From: Deltaproteobacteria bacterium
GTDB lineage: Bacteria > Desulfobacterota > Binatia > Binatales > Binataceae
DNA: 48,863 bases
Direction: 5' to 3'
Assembly (NCBI GenBank): GCA_021817345.1
Contig: JAKAVC010000048.1
Span: 1 to 48,863, forward strand
Position numbers and translations under genes: made by a program. Below, piece after piece: positions 26,679-33,938 of the stretch (positions are counted from its first letter, which is position 1; the number at the start of each line of letters is the position of its first letter). The notes under the pieces were generated by a model. The model was not told the origin of the DNA and made no database searches. It saw only the letters and a list, made by a program, of their open reading frames with translations.

Positions 26679-26825
26679 CTCGACCTTTACCTCCAAGCCG
26701 ATTTCCAACTGGAATTATCCGCCCGCCGATACTACAAAAGTTTTTGGGGCAGGCCTAAGGCCGGCGAGGGCGTACCCGGGACGGCACGCGCCCGCGCCAT
26801 TCGAATCGAAACAAGGAGGACTCGC

Positions 26826-27338
26826 GTGGATACCATCCAGGCGATAACCACCCGCAAGGTCCATCGCACATTCGCGCAAAAACCCGTCGAAGCGGAAAAG
26901 CTCGCGCAAATCGTTGACGCTGGCCGCCACGCGATGAGCGCGCGCAACATGCAGCCGTGGCAGTTTATCGTCGTGCGCGAGCGCGCCACGCTTAAGGCGC
27001 TCGGCGAGCTATGCTCGACGGGACGCTTCGTCGCCGACGCGCCTTCGGCCATCGTTGTCCTGAAGGACCTGTCGAATACGCGATGGGCCGATATCGACTG
27101 CGCGCAGGCCGTGCAGAACATGGCGACTGCGGCGTGGGCGCTCGGCCTTGGCACATGCTGGGTCGGCAATTTCGACCAGGAACGCATCTCGAAGCTGCTC
27201 GGCGTGCCGGACGGATGGGTCGTTTTCACCGTGCTGCCGTTCGGCTATCCAGATCCGAAAACCGCCGCGCAGGTGCGACCGCTCAAAAAGCGGTCCGAGG
27301 TCGTGCATTACGAGCGCTACGGGAATCCGAGGCCGTGA
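26826..27338 (+). CDS. nitroreductase-family FMN protein
   Basis: 170 residues. The start IQAITTRKVHRTFAQKPVEA and AMSARNMQPWQFIVVRER are FMN-binding motifs (Arg-x-x-R; S-x-x-N-x-Q-P). CAQAVQNMATAAWALGLGTC, then WVGNF, and LLGVPDGWVVFTVLPFGYPD are the C-terminal half. Members reduce nitro groups, quinones or flavins with NAD(P)H. A strong AAGGAGG lies before the GTG start. The four genes from here to 29278 run in one direction with short gaps and may be an operon. Confidence 0.88.
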   Translation: MDTIQAITTRKVHRTFAQKPVEAEKLAQIVDAGRHAMSARNMQPWQFIVVRERATLKALGELCSTGRFVADAPSAIVVLKDLSNTRWADIDCAQAVQNMATAAWALGLGTCWVGNFDQERISKLLGVPDGWVVFTVLPFGYPDPKTAAQVRPLKKRSEVVHYERYGNPRP

Positions 27339-27453
27339 GTGCGCCGGCGCGGTTTTCGTGGCGCGCGCCGCAGCTCTTTCTGCTAGGATCGCGTGCGTAG
27401 GGTGCCGTAGGGGACGCTCGCAACTGATTTTTCGCATCGCGAGGTTTTACAGG

Positions 27454-27894
27454 ATGGCGATTAAGCATCATAAGCCCGCTCACGCTCATAAAAAACTTAA
27501 GGAAACGCCCGGCGCGGTCTATCTCGACGTTCGCACCGAGGACGAATTCGCCCAGGGACATCCCGAGGGCGCACTCAACGTTCCCGTCGTGTTCATCAAA
27601 GGCCCCGGCCAGATGGAGTTGAATCCCGACTTCGTGGCCGTGGTGGAAGAGATCATCCCCAAGGAAACCACGCTGATCGTCGGATGCCTTTCCGGCGGGC
27701 GCTCGGCGCGTGCGTGTGAAATCCTCGAAGAGGCCGGCTACGCCGACCTTATCAATGTGCTCGGCGGCTTCGGTGGCCAGCGCGATCAGAGCGGCACGGT
27801 CGTGGTCGTCGGATGGCGCGACGAGGGACTGCCGATTTCATCCCATCCGGGCGAGCGCTCCTACCGGGCGCTGCGGGCCAAGGCCGGCCGCTGA
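27454..27894 (+). CDS. single-domain rhodanese (sulfurtransferase)
   Basis: 146 residues. YLDVRTEDEFAQGHPEGALN and LIVGCLSGGRSARACEILEE identify the rhodanese fold; Cys78 in the C-L-S-G-G-R-S loop is the persulfide-forming residue. LLEEAGYADLINVLGGF-like exit motifs follow. The enzyme transfers sulfane sulfur from a donor to an acceptor. It lies two genes from a persulfide-dioxygenase-like metallo-hydrolase, which suggests shared sulfide detoxification, though this is inference. An AGG sits just before the ATG at 27454. Confidence 0.88.
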   Translation: MAIKHHKPAHAHKKLKETPGAVYLDVRTEDEFAQGHPEGALNVPVVFIKGPGQMELNPDFVAVVEEIIPKETTLIVGCLSGGRSARACEILEEAGYADLINVLGGFGGQRDQSGTVVVVGWRDEGLPISSHPGERSYRALRAKAGR

Positions 27895-27921
27895 ACGGTT
27901 TTTCGCTGGGGGCGTCCTTCG

Positions 27922-28560
27922 ATGCCGATACGGCTCAACCGGATTTACACGCGCACGGGAGACAAGGGCACGACCGCTCTGGTTGGCGGAAAGCGCGTTC
28001 CCAAGACCAGCGCCAGGATCGAAGCTTACGGCACGGTTGACGAGCTGAACTCGACAATCGGGCTCGTGCGCACCTTCTTGCCCGAGTATCGCGAAAAGTT
28101 CGGCGCCGACTACCAGTGGTATTTCGAGATGCTGCGGCGTGTTCAGAACGAACTCTTCGACGTCGGTTCGGAACTCGCCACGCCGCCGGAGGTCGATTAC
28201 GAAGGAATGCATCGGATGGGGCCGGGCGAGGTCGAAAAGCTCGAGAAAGAGATGGATCGGATGGAGCGCGAACTCGAGCCGCTCAAGACTTTCGTCCTTC
28301 CCGGCGGCGGCGTGCTCAACGCCTATCTCCATCTGGCGCGCACGGTGTCGCGACGGGCGGAGCGCGTATGCTGGGCGCTCAACGAGAGCGAGCCGGTCAA
28401 CGAGCATCTGCTCGCCTACCTGAACCGCCTCGCCGACCATCTGTTCGTCGAGTCGCGATGGGTCGCGAAGCGGCTCGGCGACGCCGAGTTTCTGTGGGAT
28501 CGCGGGCTCAGGATCGACGAGCGGCGCGCCGCGAAAAAGAAAAACCCCTCCGAGTCGTGA
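27922..28560 (+). CDS. PduO-type ATP:cob(I)alamin adenosyltransferase
   Basis: 212 residues, 27 bases after the rhodanese. The N-terminal motif RIYTRTGDKGTTALVGGKRV with YGTVDELNSTIG is the PduO signature; FVLPGGGVLNAYLHLARTVS, then RRAERVCWALNE, holds the conserved Arg pair, and YLNRLADHLFVESRW the C-terminal helix. It makes adenosylcobalamin from cob(I)alamin and ATP. An insertion of ~20 residues around 55-75 (EKFGADYQWYFEMLRRVQNE) differs from the shortest members. This fits a cell that imports cobalamin (riboswitch-tonB, 32.6 kb). Confidence 0.93.
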   Translation: MPIRLNRIYTRTGDKGTTALVGGKRVPKTSARIEAYGTVDELNSTIGLVRTFLPEYREKFGADYQWYFEMLRRVQNELFDVGSELATPPEVDYEGMHRMGPGEVEKLEKEMDRMERELEPLKTFVLPGGGVLNAYLHLARTVSRRAERVCWALNESEPVNEHLLAYLNRLADHLFVESRWVAKRLGDAEFLWDRGLRIDERRAAKKKNPSES

Positions 28561-28585
28561 CTAAACGGCCGCAAGGACATCCGCA

Positions 28586-29278
28586 ATGTCGAACGAGAAT
28601 CGAATCCATCTCCGCCAGGCGCAGATCGGGCCGATGGCGAACTTCGTTTACGTTATCGGCGATCCCGCGACCCGCAAGGCCGCGGTCGTCGATCCCGCAT
28701 GGAACGTTGACGGAATTATCGAACTGGTGCGCAACGACGGCTACGAAATCGACAAAATCCTCGTTACCCATTACCACCCCGACCATCTGGGCGGCAGGAT
28801 GATGGGGCATTCGATCGAAGGCGCGGCCGAGATGCTCTCCAAGGTGAAGGCGAAGATCCATCTGAACAAGCATGACGCCGAAGGCGCGCGAAAGGTCGCC
28901 GGGCTTTCCGAATCGGATATCGTCAGGATGGCCGCGGGCGACGTTATCAAGGTCGGCGAACTGGAAATCAAGTTCCTGCATACGCCCGGCCATACGCCGG
29001 GTTCGCAATGCTTCCTGGTCGAGGGCAACCTCATCTCTGGCGACACGCTGTTCGTCGATTCCTGCGGGCGCGTCGATCTGCCCGGCTCGGACCCCGAGGC
29101 GATGTACCATAGCCTGAACGACACGCTTCGCAATCTGCCCGACGAGACCGTTGTCTATCCCGGCCACGCCTACCATTCCGATTCGAGCACGACGATCGGC
29201 CGCCAGAAGCGCACCAACATGTACATGCGCTTCAAGGATCTCGACGACTTCCTGATGGCGATGGGCTACAGCCGCTAA
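28586..29278 (+). CDS. metallo-beta-lactamase fold hydrolase, persulfide dioxygenase/glyoxalase II-like
   Basis: 230 residues. THYHPDHLGG is the HxHxDH metal site, HTPGHTPGSQCFLVEG the second His, SGDTLFVDSCGRVDLPGSD the bridging Asp, and DETVVYPGHAYHSDSSTTIG the final His. The CGRVD...YPGHxY arrangement resembles ETHE1-type persulfide dioxygenases more than classical glyoxalase II, although the single mononuclear-iron site cannot be proved by eye. It lies downstream of rhodanese and the adenosyltransferase, with which it probably shares an operon. Confidence 0.82.
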   Translation: MSNENRIHLRQAQIGPMANFVYVIGDPATRKAAVVDPAWNVDGIIELVRNDGYEIDKILVTHYHPDHLGGRMMGHSIEGAAEMLSKVKAKIHLNKHDAEGARKVAGLSESDIVRMAAGDVIKVGELEIKFLHTPGHTPGSQCFLVEGNLISGDTLFVDSCGRVDLPGSDPEAMYHSLNDTLRNLPDETVVYPGHAYHSDSSTTIGRQKRTNMYMRFKDLDDFLMAMGYSR

Positions 29279-29346
29279 CCGGCGGCGCTTCATAATCCGC
29301 GGCGCGCGGGGGCTTTCCCGCCTGACGGAGCGCGGCAATCACGAAT

Positions 29347-29382
29347 AAAAAAGAAGGGCGCGGTGTCGATACCGCGCCCTTC
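29347..29382 (-). terminator. intrinsic terminator of the tetR-LLM-hydrolase unit
   Basis: Read on the minus strand, a perfect 12-bp stem (GAAGGGCGCGGT at one arm, ACCGCGCCCTTC at the other, six-base loop) is followed directly by TTTTTT. It lies 28 bases after the stop of the minus-strand hydrolase gene. On the plus strand the same hairpin lacks a T-run, so it may only weakly stop transcription from the other side. Confidence 0.9.
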
Positions 29383-29409
29383 GCCGTTGCGAGTTTTGCC
29401 GTGTGCGCG

Positions 29410-30192
29410 TCAGCCCTTAAGGAAACTGCGCACCGCCGAGCAGAACGCTTCCTGCTGCTCGTACATCGGCATGTGTCCCGCGGCCTTGAGCAGGTGCTCG
29501 CGCGAGTTCTTGATATGCTTCTTGAACTCGCCCACGTAGACCGGAGGAACCAGCTTGTCCGATTCGCCCCATAGAAGGAGCGTCGGAGCCTGGATCCGAT
29601 AGGCGCGCTTCTTCAGTCCCCGGTCCGGAATCGGCCACAGGAACTTGGACGCCATCGCAAGCCGCTTCACCCGCTCGACGTACATCGCCTCCAGCGCCTT
29701 GAAGTCGTCCGGTATCGCGGTGAAGGCTTTTGCGATCGGGCTGTTCGTATCATGGAACAGAAGCGGCGCGAGTTCGTCGAGCTGCGCGGCGAAGAAGTCG
29801 GGAATCGGATGCTCGTCGAGCCAGAAGCCGGCCGCCGAGGTGAGGACGAGCTTCTTCACCCGGCTGTTGTCGATCGCCGCGGCTTCCGCCGCGAGCATCC
29901 CGCCCATCGAATGCCCGACCCAGTACGCCGAGTCGATTCCGAGCTCGTCCATCAACTGATGGTAGAACAGGACCGCGTCGAGGACGTCGTCGATATGCTC
30001 GCCGCCCGTGGATTCGCCGAAACCGGGCAGATGCGGCGCGTAAACCTTGAAGTCGCGCCCGAGTTCCTCGAGGAACGGGTCCATGCCGGTAAGGCCGCCC
30101 GCGCCGTGGAGGTACAGCAGCGGCGCGCCGCTGCCGACGACCTCCATCTCAACCGAAAATTTCCCGTTGGCTACGTTCTGGACAGTCTTCAT
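29410..30192 (-). CDS. alpha/beta hydrolase
   Basis: 260 residues. LLYLHGAGGLTGMDPFLEEL contains the oxyanion His-Gly, and YWVGHSMGGMLAAEAAAI the nucleophile elbow with Ser. LLLWGESDKLVPPVYV holds the acid Asp, and HLLKAAGHMPMYEQQEAF the catalytic His. Its start ATG overlaps the stop of the preceding monooxygenase gene by four bases, so translation is coupled. The pairing of a luciferase-like monooxygenase with an alpha/beta hydrolase suggests hydrolysis of an ester or acyl product of the oxidation; the substrate is unknown. Confidence 0.88.
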   Translation of the reverse strand: MKTVQNVANGKFSVEMEVVGSGAPLLYLHGAGGLTGMDPFLEELGRDFKVYAPHLPGFGESTGGEHIDDVLDAVLFYHQLMDELGIDSAYWVGHSMGGMLAAEAAAIDNSRVKKLVLTSAAGFWLDEHPIPDFFAAQLDELAPLLFHDTNSPIAKAFTAIPDDFKALEAMYVERVKRLAMASKFLWPIPDRGLKKRAYRIQAPTLLLWGESDKLVPPVYVGEFKKHIKNSREHLLKAAGHMPMYEQQEAFCSAVRSFLKG

Positions 30193-31496
30193 TTCGCAGC
30201 ACCCCGTACTTCCGCTGCGGATTCAGCCCCATGGCGGGCGTGGCCGTTGGTTTTTACTTCGAGTTCGAACTTGACCGGCGCCGGCATCGCGATTTCAGCC
30301 TGTGGCAGCCGCTTGGGCGACCATCGATCCTCGTAACCGGTCCATAGGTCGCGCAGGTACGGCATTACCTCGCGCGCGAACAGGTCCGTGTTCTTGCGCA
30401 CCAGCTCCGGCGGCATCGAGCCGATCTGCATGAGCAGCATCAGATGGCCGCATCGGAGCGACTTGAGCGCCTCGCGCAGCCGCTCGCGCACCGTCTTTGG
30501 CGAGCCGGCGATAACGTAGCCCTGCTCGACGAGGTCGCCCCAGCCGAGCCCCTCGCGCCTGAGCGCCGCCTGCTTGCCGACCTGGCCGAGCAATCCCGCC
30601 TTGATCGTCTTCACCGTGCGATAGCCGGGCGCGTCAGCGAACCCGTTATAGACGTGCAGGCACCGGTTGTAGAAGTAATCCATGTGCGGAGCGTAATCCT
30701 TCTCCGCCTGCTCGTCGGTCTCGGAGACGGCGACCACCTGCGCGAAGCCCATCGAGTACGGATTGTCTTCCTTGCCCTTCTTAGCCATCACTTCCCAGTA
30801 GCCGTCTGCGACCTTCTGGCCCGCGATATAGCCGAAGTAGGAAAGGAAGCTGTACTGATAGGCGTGGTCGGCGCAGAAGTCGTAGGTCTCGACCGAGCCG
30901 CCGCCGGGAATCCAGATGGGCGGATGGGGCTGCTGGATCGGGCGCGGCCACAGGTTCACGTAGCGAAGCTTCGTGTACTTGCCGTTCCACGCGAATATCT
31001 CTTTCTCGGTCCACGACTTGATAATCAGATCGTGCGCCTCGTAGTACTTCTCGCGCAGCGTGGCCGGTATCTCACCATAGCAGAAGTTGGTATCCATCGA
31101 GGTGCCCACCGGGAAGCCCGCGACCAGCCGCCCGCCCGAAATCACGTCGAGCATCGCGAACTCCTCGGCCACCCGGATCGGCGGATTGTACAGCGCGATC
31201 GAGTTGCCGAGCACGACCAGGTTCGCGTTGCGCGTGCGCCGCGCGAGCGCCGCCGCCATGATGTTCGGCGACGGCATCATCCCGTAGGCGTTCTGATGAT
31301 GCTCGTTGACGCCGAGGCCGTCGTAGCCCATCCGGTCGGCGAATTCGAGCTGGTCGAGGTAGTCGTTGTAGAGCCGATGGCCGAGCTTGGGATCGTACAG
31401 GTTACGCGGGATGTCGACCCACACGCTGCGATACTTCTCCTTGAAGTCATCCGGCAGAAACCGGTACGGCATCAGGTGGAACCAGGTAAATTTCAT
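30189..31496 (-). CDS. LLM class (luciferase-like) flavin-dependent monooxygenase
   Basis: 435 residues. The start MKFTWFHLMPYRFLPDDFKE, then FADRMGYDGLGVNEHHQNAY and NLVVLGNSIALYNPPIRVAE, EEFAMLDVISGGRLVAGF, are the bacterial luciferase-like core (LLM, F420 or FMN dependent). PIWIPGGGSVETYDFCADHA continues the barrel. The C-terminal ~40 residues (PVKFELEVKTNGHARHGAES) are low-complexity and not part of the fold. It needs a reduced flavin from a separate reductase. It lies between tetR and the hydrolase in one unit controlled by the promoter at 32420-32449. Confidence 0.9.
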   Translation of the reverse strand: MKFTWFHLMPYRFLPDDFKEKYRSVWVDIPRNLYDPKLGHRLYNDYLDQLEFADRMGYDGLGVNEHHQNAYGMMPSPNIMAAALARRTRNANLVVLGNSIALYNPPIRVAEEFAMLDVISGGRLVAGFPVGTSMDTNFCYGEIPATLREKYYEAHDLIIKSWTEKEIFAWNGKYTKLRYVNLWPRPIQQPHPPIWIPGGGSVETYDFCADHAYQYSFLSYFGYIAGQKVADGYWEVMAKKGKEDNPYSMGFAQVVAVSETDEQAEKDYAPHMDYFYNRCLHVYNGFADAPGYRTVKTIKAGLLGQVGKQAALRREGLGWGDLVEQGYVIAGSPKTVRERLREALKSLRCGHLMLLMQIGSMPPELVRKNTDLFAREVMPYLRDLWTGYEDRWSPKRLPQAEIAMPAPVKFELEVKTNGHARHGAESAAEVRGAAK

Positions 31497-31535
31497 AAGC
31501 GCTCTCTCCTTTGGTGTCCTCGTACCGCCTCCCGG

Positions 31536-32378
31536 TTATTCATGCGGCATTGCGGCGGTTAAGTCCCCAGTCTTCTCCTTCGAATTGTTCGAATTGGTTT
31601 CGGCGCGGCCCTTTGAGTTCGCGCCGTTGCTGACATGCGGATGTTGCGAAGCGCGGCCGGCCGCGCCGTTGCCGTTGCGCGGTTTTGGGGCGGCGCGTGG
31701 AGATGCGGAGGATGCGGAAATTCCGAATGCGGACGGATGGGCGGCCTTCAGATGGAAATCGAGCGCCTGTTCGAGGAAATCGTCGGGGCTGAGCCCGGTG
31801 ACCTCGCGGAAAAACCCGCTGTCGCGTCCGGTCAGTAAAAAGGTCCCGTTCAGTCCCGCCCATATCACGGCCGCGACCAGCGCGCGCCGATTCGGATCGT
31901 CCACCGAGCCCGCCTCGCACACGCGCGAGACCGATTTCGCCCACACCTCGAAGCACTCGCGCCCGAGCTTTACGACGGTGTCGTAGCGCTCGATTTCGCC
32001 GCGATGCTTAAGCCGCTTTCGGATATGCGCGTATCCGGCCGACTGCTGGGTCAAAAACAGCTCGCGCGACTCGGCCAGGTATTCGAAATACGCCGACACG
32101 ACCGCGCGCAGCTCCTCGAGTGGGGCAAGGCCGCGCGCCTGGATTTCACGATAACGGTCGTTCAGACGCTGGATACGTTCGGCGGTAAGAGTGAGGAACA
32201 GGTCGTCGCGCGAGGAGAAGTAGAGATATATGGTGCCGACGGCGACCTCGGCCTCGCGCGCGATCATCCCGATCGTGGAATGTTCAAGGCCGCGGCGAGC
32301 GAATACGCGCGCGGCGGCGGAGAGAATCGTCTCGCGTCGCGCGCGGCGTTCGCGCCGATGACGTTCCTGTACGCTCAT
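31536..32378 (-). CDS. TetR family regulator
   Basis: 280 residues. Residues ~12-60 form the DNA-binding domain: RRETILSAAARVFARRGLEH, then STIGMIAREAEVAVGTIYLYF, with the usual F-x-S-R-D-D-L. The ligand domain is TetR_C-like. The last ~60 residues (SPRAAPKPRNGNGAAGRASQ and Asn/Ser-rich residues) are low-complexity, an unusual extension. It lies 39 bases upstream of the monooxygenase gene, so it probably regulates itself and the two downstream genes through the palindrome at 32390-32405. Confidence 0.9.
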   Translation of the reverse strand: MSVQERHRRERRARRETILSAAARVFARRGLEHSTIGMIAREAEVAVGTIYLYFSSRDDLFLTLTAERIQRLNDRYREIQARGLAPLEELRAVVSAYFEYLAESRELFLTQQSAGYAHIRKRLKHRGEIERYDTVVKLGRECFEVWAKSVSRVCEAGSVDDPNRRALVAAVIWAGLNGTFLLTGRDSGFFREVTGLSPDDFLEQALDFHLKAAHPSAFGISASSASPRAAPKPRNGNGAAGRASQHPHVSNGANSKGRAETNSNNSKEKTGDLTAAMPHE

Positions 32379-32389
32379 GATAGCGGCGG

Positions 32390-32405
32390 CTGAACCTTCG
32401 TTCAG
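32390..32405. promoter_or_regulatory. palindromic operator candidate for the TetR protein
   Basis: CTGAACCTTCGTTCAG is a 16-base inverted repeat (CTGAAC/GTTCAG, four-base centre) 12 bases upstream of the tetR ATG and just downstream of the predicted transcription start. The position is what autorepression by TetR proteins needs. Binding itself is inference. Confidence 0.55.
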
Positions 32406-32419
32406 TTTCTGAAACCAAG

Positions 32420-32449
32420 CTCATACCGCCTTTGGCTGTCACCTGTCAA
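32420..32449 (-). promoter_or_regulatory. sigma-70-type promoter of the tetR unit
   Basis: On the minus strand TTGACA (32449-32444) is a perfect -35 box; TATGAG (32425-32420) is the -10 box after an 18-base spacer. Transcription would start near 32413, about 35 bases before the tetR ATG, and run through the palindrome. Confidence 0.55.
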
Positions 32450-32574
32450 ACCCCCGCTCCTGGGCTTCATCCGGCGCGTAGTCGGCGTGACGAAGTATCA
32501 TCCGCCGCACGTCCGGCCTGTGCGAACCATCTCGTCGAACTCGTATCGCTTCCACCGGCGTGCTCCGGTTTCTG

Positions 32575-32602
32575 TTGACTCAACCTCATGGCGGCGTAGT
32601 GT
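32575..32602 (+). promoter_or_regulatory. candidate promoter of the riboswitch-tonB transcript
   Basis: TTGACT (32575-32580) matches five of six bases of a -35 box; TAGTGT (32597-32602), a weak -10 box, follows after 16 bases. The start would be near 32609, at the 5' edge of the riboswitch core, which is consistent with its role. The -10 match is poor, so confidence is limited. Confidence 0.4.
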
Positions 32603-32607
32603 TCTAG

Positions 32608-32720
32608 CTGATTCGGACGGGGAAGCCGGTGAGAAGCCGTCACTGCCCCGCAACTGTATGGAACCGGCGCGCGCTTCGCCCCGGTTCCGAGTCGGGAAAC
32701 CGGCCGAATCGTCCGAGCCG
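32608..32720 (+). ncRNA. cobalamin riboswitch
   Basis: The run GGGGAAGCCGGTGAGAAGCC, then GTCACTGCCCCGCAACTGT (32620-32657), is the conserved core of cobalamin riboswitches, including GGGAA, GGTG, GCCCCGCAACTGT (B12 box). GAGTCGGGAAACCGGCC (32689-32705) is the conserved 3' part. The stem GGAACCGG/CCGGTTCC (about 32660-32688) forms the usual variable arm. ATTCGG (32611-32616) pairs with CCGAAT (32704-32709) and closes the core. It lies upstream of the tonB-like gene, where cobalamin would turn down expression. Confidence 0.92.
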
Positions 32721-32809
32721 ATAGGACCTTCGCGGGTGAGGGAGGCTTCAGGAGTCAACGTTCTTCCGCGCGTGCGTCCCGGTTGCGACGCCTCGCACTC
32801 GTCTCCTGG

Positions 32810-32838
32810 CCCGCCGTTCGCGTTCGTTCTTAGGCGGG
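32810..32838 (+). promoter_or_regulatory. hairpin masking the tonB ribosome-binding site
   Basis: CCCGCC (32810-32815) pairs with GGCGGG (32833-32838), which is the ribosome-binding site lying seven bases before the GTG start of tonB. The loop is 17 bases. It is a candidate expression platform for translational control by the riboswitch upstream. A coupled structure, CAGGAG (32749-32754) with CTCCTG (32803-32808), is possible. Confidence 0.45.
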
Positions 32839-32845
32839 AGTTTCA

Positions 32846-33730
32846 GTGGACGACAGGCGATCCGCAACAAAGCCTTCCGAGGATCTTTCGCCGCCCGACG
32901 CCGGCCGGCGCCGGATTCTCGCGTTCGCCGCTTCGATAGCGGTCCATGCGCTTGCGATCGCGGCGCTTGCGTATTTCGCGGCGCCGATCGTCCGTCCGCG
33001 GACCGATTGGATCATCCTTCATGTCGGCAATCCCGGCATAGGCCGCGATATGAATCCGGGAGCGCCCGGGGGCGGCGCGGCGCAAGCGCGCCTTGAAGCG
33101 CCCAAATCAAATCCCGCGAAAGCCAGGGCGCCCGCGCGCCGTAAGATTGCGCGTGCGCAGTCGCGTCCTCGCCTCCGCAAGCGCCCGATGCGTCGTATTC
33201 TCGCGCACAGCGAAAAGCCGCCCGTGAATCGCGCCTCGCTCGACGCTGCGAAGCCGAACCCGGTTGCGCGAAAAACCGCGAACGCCGCGAGTCCGCCCGC
33301 CTCGCATAACCGGACGCGCAATTCAGCCGAGACGAAACCGGCCTCACAGGCGCTCGGCGCGGCTTCGATGGGAACGGGAAACGGTATCGGCGGCCATGGG
33401 CTTGACGATCGCGCTTCCGGCACTGGCGCGGGCATGACTTCCGCCTACGCGCGTTACGGAGAGAACCCGGCTCCCGAATATCCCGACGAGGCGCGCCGCA
33501 ACAACGAGCAGGGCACGGTTCTGCTGCGCGTGCTGGTCGATGTGGACGGCTCGGTGAAGCGGGTCGAAATCGCGCACTCCTCGGGCTTCGAACTCCTCGA
33601 CGACGCGGCGCGCGAGACGGTGCTGCGTCGATGGCGTTTCGTGCCGGCGCGTGCCGGTGGAATAGCGGTGAAAAGCTGGGTCAGGGTTCCGATTCGCTTC
33701 GCGCTGACCGAGGCCGACTCGGCATTGTGA
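32846..33730 (+). CDS. tonB: TonB-like energy transducer under a cobalamin riboswitch
   Basis: 294 residues, GTG start with GGCGGGAG upstream. An N-terminal cytoplasmic stretch is followed by one membrane span (ILAFAASIAVHALAIAALAY, with the Ser-His of TonB-type anchors), an Ala/Pro/Lys/Arg-rich linker of ~130 residues and a C-terminal TonB domain (PAPEYPDEARRNNEQGTVLL, then VLVDVDGSVKRVEIAHSSGF). TonB couples ExbB/ExbD and the proton gradient to outer-membrane transporters. The riboswitch points to cobalamin uptake, for which BtuB would be the partner, but btuB, exbB and exbD are not here. Confidence 0.85.
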   Translation: MDDRRSATKPSEDLSPPDAGRRRILAFAASIAVHALAIAALAYFAAPIVRPRTDWIILHVGNPGIGRDMNPGAPGGGAAQARLEAPKSNPAKARAPARRKIARAQSRPRLRKRPMRRILAHSEKPPVNRASLDAAKPNPVARKTANAASPPASHNRTRNSAETKPASQALGAASMGTGNGIGGHGLDDRASGTGAGMTSAYARYGENPAPEYPDEARRNNEQGTVLLRVLVDVDGSVKRVEIAHSSGFELLDDAARETVLRRWRFVPARAGGIAVKSWVRVPIRFALTEADSAL

Positions 33731-33785
33731 GCGAGATCGAGGTTTCGCTTTGCTCTCTCTGCGGGATCAAGGGACGCGCGGCGCG

Positions 33786-33834
33786 ACCCTCGCCCGTGTC
33801 CGGGAGAGGGTGGCGCGAAGCGCCCGGTGAGGGT
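33786..33834. repeat. REP-like palindromic intergenic repeat
   Basis: Between tonB and the next gene lies a 49-base element with outer arms ACCCTC/GAGGGT and two inner hairpins: CCCG-tgtc-CGGG and GGCGC-gaa-GCGCC. This composition (AGAGGGTGGCGCGAAGCGCC) is a type I recognise as widespread REP-like repeats in bacterial genomes. Only one copy is in the window. Confidence 0.6.
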
Positions 33835-33938
33835 CATTTTGGCGCGTTTTACCGACGGGTGGCGCGCCCGCTCCGGCGTTTCTGGCCGCCGCGCGGACCG
33901 TGGTATAAGGCATTCTGTCCGAAAGCGGGGAGGGAACG

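Noticed and set aside
29353-29382. The strong hairpin as a terminator of the plus-strand hydrolase gene
   Set aside because: The T-run lies only on the minus-strand side, so it serves the minus-strand unit; plus-strand use is unproven.
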